Below are positions 46,709 to 57,589 of a stretch of 64,000 bases of DNA, in pieces. The notes beneath the pieces are model-generated. The model did no database searches and had not been told where the DNA came from. It saw nothing but the letters and a program-made list of their open reading frames with translations. Source of the stretch: Ustilaginoidea virens (Eukaryota > Ascomycota > Sordariomycetes > Hypocreales > Clavicipitaceae). The DNA lies in contig NC_057317.1 of the NCBI RefSeq assembly GCF_000687475.1, positions 62,001-126,000 on the forward strand, in the 5' to 3' direction. Position 1 is the stretch's first letter; every line of letters begins with the position of its first letter. A program made the translations under genes and the position numbers.

Positions 46709-49700
46709 TCTGCCCGGGAAGGGGACCGGGGAGGGGGGGGGGGGGGGTAACAGAAGCTTGGGTTTGGGTTTGAATGACTTGGTAGATGTGCAAGGACAGA
46801 AGAGCGAAGAAGGGGAAATTTTGTCAATTTAACAGAGAGAAAGTTGTCGCAGCAATGAAACCCAATAGACAGCACTGTTGCCTGTTGCTATGAATGGAAA
46901 GAGATTTTAGCAAAAGACAGGAGCATCTCTCGCGTGAAAGGGGATCTGTCTGGCTCCTGCCTCTGAATCGGCGCGAATATGGACAGGTGTCAGCCAGCCC
47001 GTTTTCTCCTCTTGAGCATTCCGGTCGAGGTCGGGTACTCATTGCATCAAAATGAGGTAACTGACGCAAAGACATGGGGCCCAGGAATCAGAGGAGACAA
47101 TGCGAGATGGGCAACATCGACGGTGTTTTCCCGCGCACGAGGCCTTCAGCACTCATTGCCAATGAAGCAGTAGCGCATTCTGTATCCAATAGCGCCGAGG
47201 CGACCCGTCATTTCCGAGGCCGACTCGAGCGCCGAAAGGACTTCTACTTAGCGTTCCCGTCTCGAGATAAAACTAGCACCTATAATCACCACAAACAGGC
47301 GCGGGATGTGCTCCTCAAAGGCAAGTAGGCGCGGCGTTGACCAAATATGGCACGTTTCGTGGCGCAGCGGGTTCCACGTCGGCATATGAGCGAACCTCGA
47401 AGCGGTCTAAATTTCGCGAGACCGTCGGCTCCCGTCCTCAAAGGGTAAGAAAACGGGGCCTGCTACCTTCTCGATTATAACACGTGGCGCGGCGTCGTCA
47501 GTGGGGAGCTGAATTGTTTGCTACACATGGACTAGGTCCACGTCTTCCCAGGCGGACGTAATTGTCTCTAGATTCAATCGATGATTCAATCGCTGGACCG
47601 ACATATCAACCCCGATTAGCCAGAGGCTAACTGTTTAGGCCCTGTGATTGACCCATTGATAGATTGCTCGTCTTCCAACTGCCCCTCCGTGAATCGCTTG
47701 GCTTGAGTGGAGATGCTTGGTATCCTTATCAATACGTGGTTAGAAGCTTTCATCTAACAAGGGTGGGTCAGAAGTTAGAACCCAAATGTTTCTACTTTGG
47801 CTGCGTTTGCCACGACTATGTGCGAGGCACAGACTCACGCAACGCTTGCAAGTTGCAACGTCGAGGCAACAATCCGTAGTTTGGAAACACTAGCGCTTGT
47901 GCTTTTCTCAATAAAATGTCCTTGCACTGACTATTTCCCGTCGCCCTTCCCCGAGTCTGCTCATGGCCGCGGACCATTGTTCATAATAGGATCCAGATAT
48001 TGAACATGGATAACGTCTGCTCGCGCGATGCCCCAATAGTATTTGTCTGGCCGAGACACAAGGTTTGTGCTATCCATTCTGTTCGACAACCTATTAAGCA
48101 TGGCCTTTCCACCACATGATTGTTGAATTGATGGTTTCTTACATAGGGCATAGTTGTCTCATTTTAATTGTTGGTAGCATCGCGGAAAGTCGGCTATTAC
48201 GCGACCTCGTTTGTCCACCGTGGCGAAATTTGTTGGCATTGGTCTGCAATATCCCTACGTCGCTTAATACTGTCTCACTCTGAAGCTAAATAGAGGATAA
48301 ATTTGCTGAAAGTGCTGTCGTCTTCGTGTCGTTCTTTTATTTTCAACTTATTTATTTTTTGAAGAATGTGTTGATGATAAGCAGACATCTGGTGGTGGAA
48401 GGTCCTTTTTTTTTTGGGTGGGGGGAGGGGAAGGGGGCAGACCCCGCTTTTCCCCTTTCACCCAGTCTTCTGACTGCATCATCAGTCTTCAGTTTCCATC
48501 CATTCAACTTGCCGAGTCTTCATCTTGCTGAGCTCGCCCGACCTGCGACTGTGGCGCGGAGATGTGATTTGGCCTACTCGAACCTTGGTCAAAAACCACG
48601 ATGCGACTATGTGACGCTTACGACCCGACAAGACGTCGCTTGTTGCAAAAAAAAAAAAAAAAAGGCATCGCCCAGCTGCGTCAAAGATCTTGCTCAATTT
48701 CCGGAAGCAACATGCGATACTAGCCATGAAACGAGTTCTCGTTGAGCCACGGTGAAGACCCTGTAAGTGGTAGGGACTCTTCTACGAAGACGCGGGAATG
48801 ATGACCAGTTCAGGGTGGGTCTCGAACCGGACGACATCGCGGCCTTGATGGGACTACTATTCAAATCGCAGGACTGGGCCCTCTGCAGCGAGGTGGAGGC
48901 GAATTCGTACGAATCAAAAAAAGGCCCCTCGAAATGATTACACAGATCCCGTGTCGATAAGTGGCCTCACGTCCAGCAACAACAATCAGATGGCTGGCGA
49001 TGGATTCCAACCCGCGCAACCAAGCCACGCGACCAATGCACCATGCAAAAGCCCTAAAGACTTTTTCGGATGTGTTGAAGAAGACTCTACGCCCGTAAAA
49101 CCCCTTCGTGCTGTTTTACCATCCAGGGGGGTGAAAAAAAAAACGCCCAAAATCGCGGCCCAGGCAGAAAGATTACAGCGTCTGGTACACAAGAGGGGAC
49201 CAGCACCAGTGTTGCTCAATGGAGCAGGCAGCTGAGGTTCTTATTCTGGCAGATGTATGCAAAGGGACATGCTCACTGTTCAATGATGACCAGAGGGCCA
49301 TAAACGGAAAGGACCCTGAGAGCAACCATCTTTTCTAAAGCATGTCCGTCAAGGCAATGGCTACGCGATATTGCTCAAAGGCTTCATTGTACTCAGCCAT
49401 GTCCTCTGTACTAGTTCCCGTTTAGTACCCTGTCATCTCTCAATACTTAACGCGACGCTTTCGCAGCAGCTTCGGAGACAACCGTCTAACCACCTCATCC
49501 ATCAATCCCTTCTTTGGCATGGCTCCCAACTCCACACAAAGCCACGATTCTCACCGCGGGTGCTGCAACAAGCACCAGCGCCTAGAAAACTTGAACCAGG
49601 ACATATCCCAGCTTACCCAACCGTGACGTGTTCCTTACGAAGACTCCAAAGTGCGCCGCATTTCCAAGCCACCAAGTGAGAGAGACTGAGCCAGGGATTG

Positions 49701-49881
49701 TTTTTTTCGGCAAGTTCGTATTATCTGACCTGTAACACGGCGGCACCTAGGTTGGGAGTCTTCCGCAATGTAACCACTTGGTGGCATCTGCACGCTACAA
49801 TGCCAAGATGGAGCGCAACTAGACGTGGGTGACACGCTGGGGACTACTTTTGCCCGGCAGATTGAATGCATGCTTTTGCCG

Positions 49882-49908
49882 CCCCCCCCCCCCCCCCCCC
49901 CCCCCCCC
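49882..49908. repeat. Poly-C run (27 C)
   Basis: Uninterrupted C tract in non-coding DNA. Length may be affected by sequencing error. Confidence 0.8.
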
Positions 49909-50417
49909 GTCCCAGGGGAACCATTACGTGCCCCCAATGGCGAATACAACACCCCAAGCATCACTGTGTCGAAGCCACCATGCACCGGATCGAAGCCTGT
50001 CATGCACGAGGTTTCGTCTTTCAAAGGACGCTTCGCAATGTCCGTCGCCAAACCCTGCTATCCCCACCATCTATCGGAAGGTTTCGCCCGGGGAGGAGGC
50101 GACTCTGTTCCTCGGCTGATCGGAGGTGATTGGTGTTTCGGGATCAAAATCTAGACACGGGAGAGAGCTACTGGGGTGACGAGACTTGTGGTGGCGGTTG
50201 CAGAGATCGGTAAGGCGCACGCACAGGTCGGGGACGTGACTCCTGTGTGTTCCAGGGATAACCGACTGAGGAGCGTAACACGGCTTGTTTCAACAGATGA
50301 GAGGAGATATGTGGATGCTGTCATGAACGAACCTCTTTTCACCTGAGCTACGGAAGACGGCGCCTATGATTGGCTCGATAAAGATGAGTTATTGCCGATT
50401 AATATCCTTTTTACCGT

Positions 50418-50906
50418 CTGGTATTTACCCTCCACTGGAACAACGCTGCAACATGGGTTGCCAGCCGTCTTCATCAATTATTGACTTGCCTGCACCACTG
50501 CCATGCATCAAGTCAACCAGAGTCAAAATTAGCGACTTGGCGATCCCGTCTCGGTGATATTCCTTTTTCATTGGACGACGAACTAATGCCTAATTATGCG
50601 TGTCATAATTTCATGCATGCCCCATTTACTGCGTGATAAACCCTGTGCTATTTTGATATTGTCTTTACTCCGTCACCCAAACGCCCAAGTGCAACCGGGA
50701 TTCCCTGAGATAGTGTCTACCGCAATTCCAGCGATATACGCGGTATTGGAAGCCTCTTTTCCGTCGACAAAAAGTCCGCTGACTCTGTCCACATTGACAG
50801 CCAGCTGTTCTCGTGATTTAAAAAGCCGGCGGCCATAATGCAGCTGCGTAGTGGCGTTACTCTTTCGTGTGAAATTCACCGTTGTCGATATGATGTAGGC
50901 TTTCAA
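50418..50906 (-). pseudogene. Possible remnant of an unidentified gene
   Basis: Two minus-strand open segments have protein-like composition. The first (about 50893-50673) reads AYIISTTVNFTRKSNAT and later VNVDRVSGLFVDGKEAS before a stop. It is preceded by a TTTCTTGAAAG sequence that could be a splice acceptor. The second (about 50571-50418) reads MKKEYHRDGIAKSLILT and then DLMHGSGAGKSIIDEDGW. No splice signals join them cleanly and no family is recognised. They could be decayed exons upstream of nothing now functional, or chance frames. Confidence 0.25.
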
Positions 50907-50945
50907 GAAACAAAACGATAAGCGTTAGAGAACCACGTGCAAGTG

Positions 50946-53131
50946 TTAGTTTGAGTCTTTTCGGGCTTTCTTCTTCCCCGACAATCGGTGATCGATACTG
51001 TCTTCGTCGGGGTTCCATTCCTCAGGCTGAAAGTCCGGATTTCCGTAATGCGCGCGGTTCCAAACGCTATTCTTGAAAGTGTTTGTCGTCACTTGAAAAG
51101 TCGGCTCGGGGAAGCTATTGCTTTCATATTCTAGCTGATGGGGACTGAACCGAATGGGATAGCCTGCTCCTGCAGCGGGTGCAGGGACGTGCTGGGAAAG
51201 CTGTTGAGAGACCAGACTCAGGCTTGGAGCCATTAACGACGAAGATGAACACATCGGTGTGGTGGGTGTTAGTGGAGCAGGTGGTGATGACGGGTGAGCC
51301 GACGTAATCGCCGAGGGTGGCTGCGACGGTGATGCTTCCTTGCTGGACGACACTTCCGATCCGTATGGCGTGAGCCATGGGTCTTGATGAGACGATGAGA
51401 ACCCATCGCTAACTATCGGACTAGCTGCTCCAGATGCTGCTGCCATTGATACCAATCCCGTAAGTCCGGCCCCACCTCCGGTACTGAGCCCCGGTATCAT
51501 GCTCAAAGTACCATAGTCAGCTGTTGCAAAGGCCCCCAAGGTAGCGGCTGTGCTCGAAAATGCTGTGTCGTGTGTAAAACCAGTGACTCGGTTCACTTGC
51601 ACGGACAGTTGCGGCGGAGATGATGTTGCTGGAAGACTGACCGGCTGCGATCGGTACAGGATGTCGTAGTGATCTGGTCTGTAGAGAAGGTAGATTATAG
51701 GACCCAAGCCTGAAGCATCCTTTTCATTCGCTTCCTCCGGGAAGCGATAACGGTTGACTTGGGTGCCTGGACTGCGATCTAGGTATGCTATTTCAAGGAC
51801 GAAATTGACAGGCTTGAGGAGAATGTTTACCAATGCAATAATCCCCAGCTGCTCAATCTCCCGGTTCACGACTTCGATATTTTGACTACAGTATGCAGCA
51901 ACGCTCTGTCCTCCAGGGATAAAAGGTTCGTATGTGGCGGCATGTGCTTTGAGATATGTCGCCGCAAGCAGACGAAAGTAGAAGATCAGGCTGCCTTCGA
52001 CTGCCGTCTCGTTCCATTTCTGGTGAATCAAATCATGTGCCGTCTCAGGTCTTTCGATGATGACTGCAACTTCACGCAAGAGATCAAACGCCTCATCGGC
52101 GAAATCTTCAAAATAGTCGTAACCTCCCACAGTGGCCAAAAGGTGGTTCAAGCTTTTCAACCGAGCAACCTCTCCCTCAATCTGGTTTTGATCACCAACA
52201 TTAACAAGTTTCTCAAAGTATGAGAATCCGATTGCTGACAGATTAGGAGAGCTGTTAGTCAGAGTCTTGTATGTAGCCATGGCAGTGAATGCCATCGAGA
52301 CGGATCTGCCAGTGACCGTGATAGAGTGGGGAAGGGCAGAAACTTACCTCTCCAGCCGCAGTTGCCGTCGCCCCTAACAGGACGATAATGAGAGTAAGTT
52401 TGGGGCAGGGCCTAGAAGACAATATTCACTCAGTCAATGCCTGGTGGTGCGGCTACGATTTGGTATGCACCAAAGGACACTGATTATGCGAGACTCACGA
52501 CCGTTTTCTCCACATAGACTTGGTCAGCTTTGGCGTATTCATGTGTGATGGCTTCACAAGGAGCTTTGTCTCCGACTAGGGAATCCTGATCGAGTTCGAA
52601 AGTTAGCTAACGGAAAGAGTTGGTCCATCGTGTCAAAGTCTCTTCATCAGTGTCGCGACATGGATGTGATTCTAAGTGAATATGGTGCGCCGGGATCCAT
52701 GGAGTTTCGGTGCTCGTGCTTACCTGAAGATCGGGTTGATATTCTTCTGCTGCCTGTTGCTGAGAAGCCAAGTCATGGCTGTTTTCTCCCTCCATCCTTC
52801 CGTGCGGCTTGAGCTGATGTCGAAGTTGACTATTGCCGACTTGGGACGCCTCTGGAGGATGGGGGTGCTGCGACAGTCGTCGGCTCAAGTGCAGATGCTG
52901 TTGAGGTGGGTGGAGAACGGCTGTGGCACAAGATGAGGACAACATGTGGGTATGATGAGCCAGGTCCTGAGACTGCGGCTGTTGCCCTCGATTGGTGGGG
53001 CTAAGCGCCCTTTCTGCTGCACCTGTGGCTTCGGGCAGGTCATAGACACTGGAAAAGTCTACCCCATGAAATGGAGGCAACGAAGAAAAGAAAGACGAGG
53101 GCGAAAACGGCATCGATTGGGGCTGAAACAT
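50946..53131 (-). CDS. Otubain-type deubiquitinase (peptidase C65)
   Basis: Otubains remove ubiquitin, often K48-linked chains, from substrates. Four exons: 53131-52724, 52585-52499, 52411-52348 and 52234-50946, giving 615 residues. The otubain domain starts in exon 2 (ITHEYAKADQVYVEKTV) and exon 3 (ALPQTYSHYRPVRGDGNCGWR). The catalytic Asp 180 and Cys 183 are in GDGNCGWR, followed by AIGFSYFEKL across intron 3; the catalytic His 375 is in YRPDHYDILYR. All junctions restore conserved sequence. Residues 1-136 are low-complexity (Gln, His, Pro, Ser), and beyond residue 400 there is a Ser/Pro/Thr-rich tail with a conserved-looking end (SVWNRAHYGNPDFQPEEWNPDED) and a basic KKKARK motif that could act as a nuclear signal. 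Known fungal otubains share the core; the long flanks vary and are likely disordered. A start at MAFTAM inside intron 3 was rejected. Confidence 0.9.
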
Positions 53132-55903
53132 GCCTCCTTACTTAAACGGGGCGAGACTGTGAGTAGGAAATGACTCAGAATCAAGAATGGGAGACGCGAG
53201 ATTCAACTGGTGCAGGAATCTTCCGGGCAATGCAAGTTGTCCTGGGTGATGTGTTTTGTCAACCGAGTACGCGCAGCACTGTCACTCAGTTTCAATAGCA
53301 AGCGAAAGCGGTTCAGATCGCCTGGTTGAGTCAAGTATGGCGTTCAAAGAACAAGGATGGAAGAGTGGCAGCAACCGTTAATTACCGACAGCCGAACCGC
53401 AGTCTTTGCCAATGTCCGTTGGTGTTTTATGTCCACAAAGGTTGTTTCCTGCAGGTACGGTTGCCTTGCGACTTGGGATTGAGGAATTGATGCTAGCCGG
53501 AAGCCCAGCGAACTCTCCGTTGCTTGGTATAGGCGGGAAGCTTTCTGATTGAAAGTGCGCTCACTGGTCTTGAACAGTGGTTGAAGCTTACTGAGCCCTG
53601 AGCGGTGAAAGATTCGGTGTCTGGCGAAAGTCAATCGATTCGACGGAAAAGGTAGAAGAGAGCTTATGGTGTAAAGCCAATGCACTTCGAGAACCCCACG
53701 GTTGAGGATCGAGATTAGGGGATTTTTAGGTTGGCAGATCGACCTGCAGCTGAAAGAAGAGAATGTTCTCAGCTGATACGCCCACAGGGTACGGGGTGGC
53801 TGGACTGAAAAAGAAAGGAACGAAAACCCCAGGAAAAAAGCAACTGATTCGGCGAGGCAGGAATTGTGTTGATAAGGGCCTTCCTTGGAAGAACCAGGGT
53901 GAGGAGGGAAGGAAGGAAAGAGGGAAAGAGAGAGCAGATAGAAAGAAAGAGGGACAAACCGACAGACTTGTAAACAGAGATATACTGCGAAGGGAAGGAG
54001 CTACTTGGGTTGGGAAGAATGCGCGCTTGCCTAAGACACACTCACAGCCGGGGAAGTATTGGGGCGGCGAACCGACAGATCAAGCCCTTGACAAGCGAGG
54101 ATGTCGTCCTAATAAATGTGTCGGAGGACCTGAAAGACAAGATTCAAAGTGGATTCGTGGATACGCAAAGCATGCTGGCGATACCGCAGGCAACGGTATG
54201 CACCCAGGATGTAAATGTGAGTGATCAAGTTCAAAGCCAAAGATCAGATTTCTTGACGTACTTGGGAGGTAACATACACAGCATGGGTTACTACATATCC
54301 GTGCAGCAGGCCGCAACCAATATGAAGGGAAGGGAAAAGAATTGAAACCCACAGGACACACGCTGTCACAGGATTGACAGGAGAAATCAATGGGGCTGCG
54401 GTTTGGAGAAGCCCTTGGCTGACTTGCCACAGGTACATGAGGGGGGGGGGAAGCATCTGCCACAAGATGGCCCGTTGGCAGCTTGGATGGCATCGTCAAG
54501 GCTTTGCATGCACATGCAGCCTCCCTTCCTACACCCTCTTTTTCTGGCCACCACCCCGCTTCCCGGGCGGCCCGTCTTCAGACGTACGCTTTTTCTGACA
54601 CGATTGCTCGTATGGTGGAAGGCTTGCTCAGACGTGTGTCCAGTTCAAAGCCGAGCTCCTAGCATGGGGTTATGAGCAGATCATGACATGGCGGGGGATC
54701 CAGACTTGCTCTGGGCATGCTCTGAGGCTGCCTCCCGTTCATATCAGCAACGAGCATTCGTGTAATCACACTGTAATCACGACGGAGCGCTCCGCAGAGC
54801 CAAGAGATTCTCCGCTTTTTGACGGTTTCCCGCCTCCTCAGAGTCATCACACATCCCAACGTCCAAATTAGGTGTATTATCGACAGGGACCATGTTGGTA
54901 CGAGGCATCATTGGACAATGACAGGGGCCAAGCTGCGAGTTGCGAGGGTGGAACAGGCATGGGTTCTCGTGCCAGTCAACGGAGCTGGACGATGGGGCAG
55001 AAATTGTCCTGGCCTCGATGAGTATCCTCCGGTGAAGGTCAGGGACCCTTTGGGTCCTGGGACAAGGAGGCCAACAACTTTCACGCGTCTCCTTTTTTTG
55101 ACTGCCGCGAGCAAGGCAGCGCTGAGCGGCATGTCCCCTCCCCACGGCTAATCTCGAACTGCTCTTGCATGCAATTCGGCGTGTAGAGGATCCCGTCTTC
55201 GCCCCCAGTCCTGATTTCTCCTTGTGGCATGAACTAGAGGCTAGACACACAACTCATCGTGACATCGACTCACCGGCCAACTTTTCCATGCCATCACTTC
55301 ACCGAACGACGCCATCATCGCGACCTACTTTACATGACGTTTCTCATGGGAAGAATTGCCATTCCATCACGTGAAAAATAATTGCGAAAACAATTCAATC
55401 GGTCTCCTCGATGTATAGCGTTGCAAGCTACAAAATCCCAAGAGAAACCCATGCAGTGGCATGCACCACACCAACCAGTCCTGCCGAAGACATGGACGAA
55501 CGGACGCACCTTTTCTCTTGATACAGTGCCCAGAGTCTAGACCCTCTGGGGGTTGAAGGAATTATATGACCCACCATGCACAGCTTCTAGACCGTGGCGA
55601 ATCTAAATGCCTGTGAAACGTCTCTAGAACAAAGATGCATGCACCCGTGTCAGAGCTACCGAAAAAGCGTTTTTATTTATTTATTTATTTTTTGGGAATG
55701 GGTGAATTATCTGAAAAACTGGTCCAAGGCGGCTTGCCTAACGGTATCTCATCAACCTCCGAATGGCCTAGCCTCAGAAAATAAAAACACCATTAATTAC
55801 TCCGTCTTTATCGCGAGTTTGGAGTCAAGCTGGCAATGTTTTAAATAGTCATCGCAAAAAGAAAACTCCACCCTGACTGGGAAACACCGCTTTAAACCGT
55901 GTA
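53132..55903. other. Intergenic region with no recognisable gene
   Basis: Promoter of the otubain gene at the left. A purine-rich GGAA/GAAAG tract lies at 53890-53990. A G run is at about 54440-54450 and a TTTA repeat at 55672-55690. Base composition becomes AT-rich after 55.6 kb. Open frames at 53763-54224, 54080-54499 and 54777-55250 have no family resemblance. Confidence 0.55.
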
Positions 55904-56536
55904 CTACAAGCGTAATTGAAATCGAACTCCAAACGCTAAAGCCAGTCGCTTCCGTTTCTCTTCAAGCGATTTGGGAACAGGCTCTCCTAGCTCTCCTAAT
56001 ATACGACTAGCTATTGTATCTATATAAATAATACTAGGAACTATTTACATAGAGTCTGGTTGCTTATTAAATGTACTTACCATTGCACTGCTCTAAAGCA
56101 GCTAATGTTTGGGGACAATTGGCTATCTCATTGCCTGTAAAAATATTATACATCGGCAATAGCGACACCCCGCCGGAAACTGCCCATTGGTTGGCCTGTC
56201 GTGACGTAAGATTCCTGTTCCTATTATTGAATTAATTCTCATGCCTGTGTCTATTTTGTGATGTGGATATACAACTTACATAGCTTGGAACTTCGCGTCC
56301 ATTGCTTGGAACTTCGCGTCCATTGCTTCGAACTTCGCGTCTATTGCTGTAAACTGTGAACGAACCTCCTGACGGAACGATGTAATCTCATGCATCAATT
56401 GGTCTAGACGTTCTAATATTAGAGCGCCATTATTGAAAGCAGGAATATTTTGGAAACGTTCAATTTGGTCTCCAATTTCTTGAAAATTATTCGCCAAGGT
56501 AGCGCAATCGGGTTGTTCGCCTGTGTGTGCCGTCAT
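55904..56536 (-). CDS. Small coiled-coil protein of a repeated fungal family, function unknown
   Basis: Three exons, 56536-56280, 56220-56081 and 56019-55904, give 170 residues. The N-terminal part (LANNFQEIGDQIERFQNIPAF) and the heptad-like units DAKFEAMDAKFQAM, present three times (residues about 66-86), predict a coiled coil. Exon 2 reads NRNLTSRQANQWAV, then a region ending PQTLAALEQCN, and exon 3 reads DTIASRILGELGEP, then KSLEEKRKRLALAFGV before the stop. Both introns are GT-AG and keep the frame. I recall proteins of this layout (coiled coil, then a short region with an N-P-x-T-x-A-like segment, then a Leu-rich basic tail) as uncharacterised paralogue families in ascomycete genomes; no function is known to me. 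Codon usage is AT-rich, unlike the neighbours. A GTAAGT at 56664 and a CAG at 56556 could bound a 5'-UTR intron that places transcript start in the adjacent rDNA relic. Confidence 0.65.
56276..56340. repeat. Three 21-bp tandem units encoding DAKFxAM
   Basis: The unit (read on + strand) is about ATTGCTTGGAACTTCGCGTCC, nearly identical in the first two copies and diverged in the third. It lies inside exon 1 of the coiled-coil gene and keeps the reading frame, so unit number could change without a frameshift. Confidence 0.8.
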
Positions 56537-56738
56537 GTTGTGATTTTAGTTTGCTGAAACGATAGGAATATCTGAAACTTGATAAGTAGCGTCATTAATT
56601 TGTTATTAGGGGAGAGGGGGGGGGGGGGAGAGGGGGGAATCTAGAGGATCTACTCCGTACTTACGATGGTTCGACTGGTGTGGGTCGTGGCAGCCGTGCG
56701 GAACTAAGGAGCAACCGCACTGTAGACAAATCCTGCCG

Positions 56739-57057
56739 AGAGCTTTCCGGCCCTAAGTGGTAGTTGCCCACCTCTCTAGGCCAGTCCGGACGCCTCACTA
56801 AGCCATTCAATCGGTAGTAGCGACGGGCGGTATATACAAAGGGCAGGGACATGATCAACGCAAGCTGATAACTTGCGCTTACTAGGGATTCCTCGTTAAA
56901 GAGCAATAATTGCAATGCTCTACCCCTAGCACGACGGAGTGTAACAAGATTACCCGGGCCTTCTGGCCAAGAGAGTACTCGCTAGCTCTGTCAGTATAGC
57001 GCGCGTGCGGCCCAGAATATCTAAGGGCATCACAGACCTGTTATTGCTTTAAACTTT
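56739..57057 (-). pseudogene. Truncated 18S rDNA fragment with RIP-like mutations
   Basis: On the minus strand this matches the highly conserved 3' part of nuclear 18S rRNA: AATAACAGGTCTGTGATGCC, CGCACGCGCGCTA, GTAATCTTGTTACACTCCG, CATTGCAATTATTGCTC and CCGCCCGTCGCTACTACC are all readable. The match begins near the TTTGAGGCAATAACAGG region and stops after GCCGGAAAGCTCTC, before the normal 18S end, so both ends are missing. Differences from the conserved sequence are mainly CpA to TpA or TpG to TpA: the universal GTACACACCGCC reads GTATATACCGCC, CTACACTGAC reads CTATACTGAC, and ATGTTCTGG reads ATATTCTGG. That pattern is characteristic of repeat-induced point mutation in ascomycetes. It cannot be a functional rRNA gene. 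Confidence 0.85.
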
Positions 57058-57238
57058 TAGGCTGCATAGTCTCGGGCTGGCCTAATAGCTAGCGACTGAG
57101 CAAGAACCTGGTTTTTATTCGTTTATCAGGGAAAGCGGAGCTTTGCCTGGAGATTTGCGAAGAAATCGGAAGGCAAGCAGGAAGAGAAGGCAGTAAAATA
57201 AGGCAATACGGCAGTGAAGTTAAGACAGTATTTCTTTT

Positions 57239-57589
57239 AAGGTGCTGAGGTGCAGCTTTTATACTGGACCAGGGTTTAAGCCAATAGAAAGCCGTATATT
57301 TAAGGGGTACATCAGCAGACAATAAAATAGTACAATAGCAGAAGTACCCACAATATGCAGACTTATAAAGCGCTATAAGGCGATTTTCTGCTAATTTAGC
57401 CATAGAAAATAGGCAATATGCCCTTACTGATAGGACGTATTTAGCAGGTATTAGACCTCCTGGTATTAGTTATCACTGATATAAGGAGTTTAGTGACTAA
57501 GGGTTGGCGACTGGACTGGTTAAAGGGAGGTACCTGCTAGGTATTTTGCAAAAAGTGGGTCCAGTACAAAAGCTGCACCTTGGCACCTT
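57239..57589. mobile_element. MITE-like element with 32-bp terminal inverted repeats
   Basis: The left end (57239-57270) and the reverse complement of the right end (57558-57589) agree at 29 of 32 positions, and all three differences are transitions. Both start AAGGTGC and contain AGGTGCAGCTTTT. The 351-bp body has no coding capacity and is AT-rich. No clear target-site duplication was found, so the exact outer boundaries and superfamily are unknown. Confidence 0.65.

Larger units (their letters stand above)
46709..50945. other. About 4.2 kb gene-poor region
   Basis: A G run lies at about 46733-46747 and a run of 27 C at 49882-49908. AT-rich, fragmented sequence occurs at 47560-48400. Two stretches on the minus strand (48810-48830 and 48996-49045) resemble RNA polymerase III internal boxes but do not fold as tRNAs. 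Minus-strand open frames at 50418-50906 look protein-like and may be remnant exons; no family was recognised. Confidence 0.5.

Noticed and set aside
48780..49080. tRNA gene
   Set aside because: Box-like sequences are present but no acceptor or T stem pairs, and spacing is wrong for a tRNA.
52236..52295. Start codon MAFTAM for the otubain gene
   Set aside because: This lies in intron 3. Using it would remove the catalytic Asp and Cys (GDGNC), which are encoded in exon 3 upstream.
56661..56915. 84-residue minus-strand open frame
   Set aside because: It is the translation of the 18S rDNA relic, not a protein gene.
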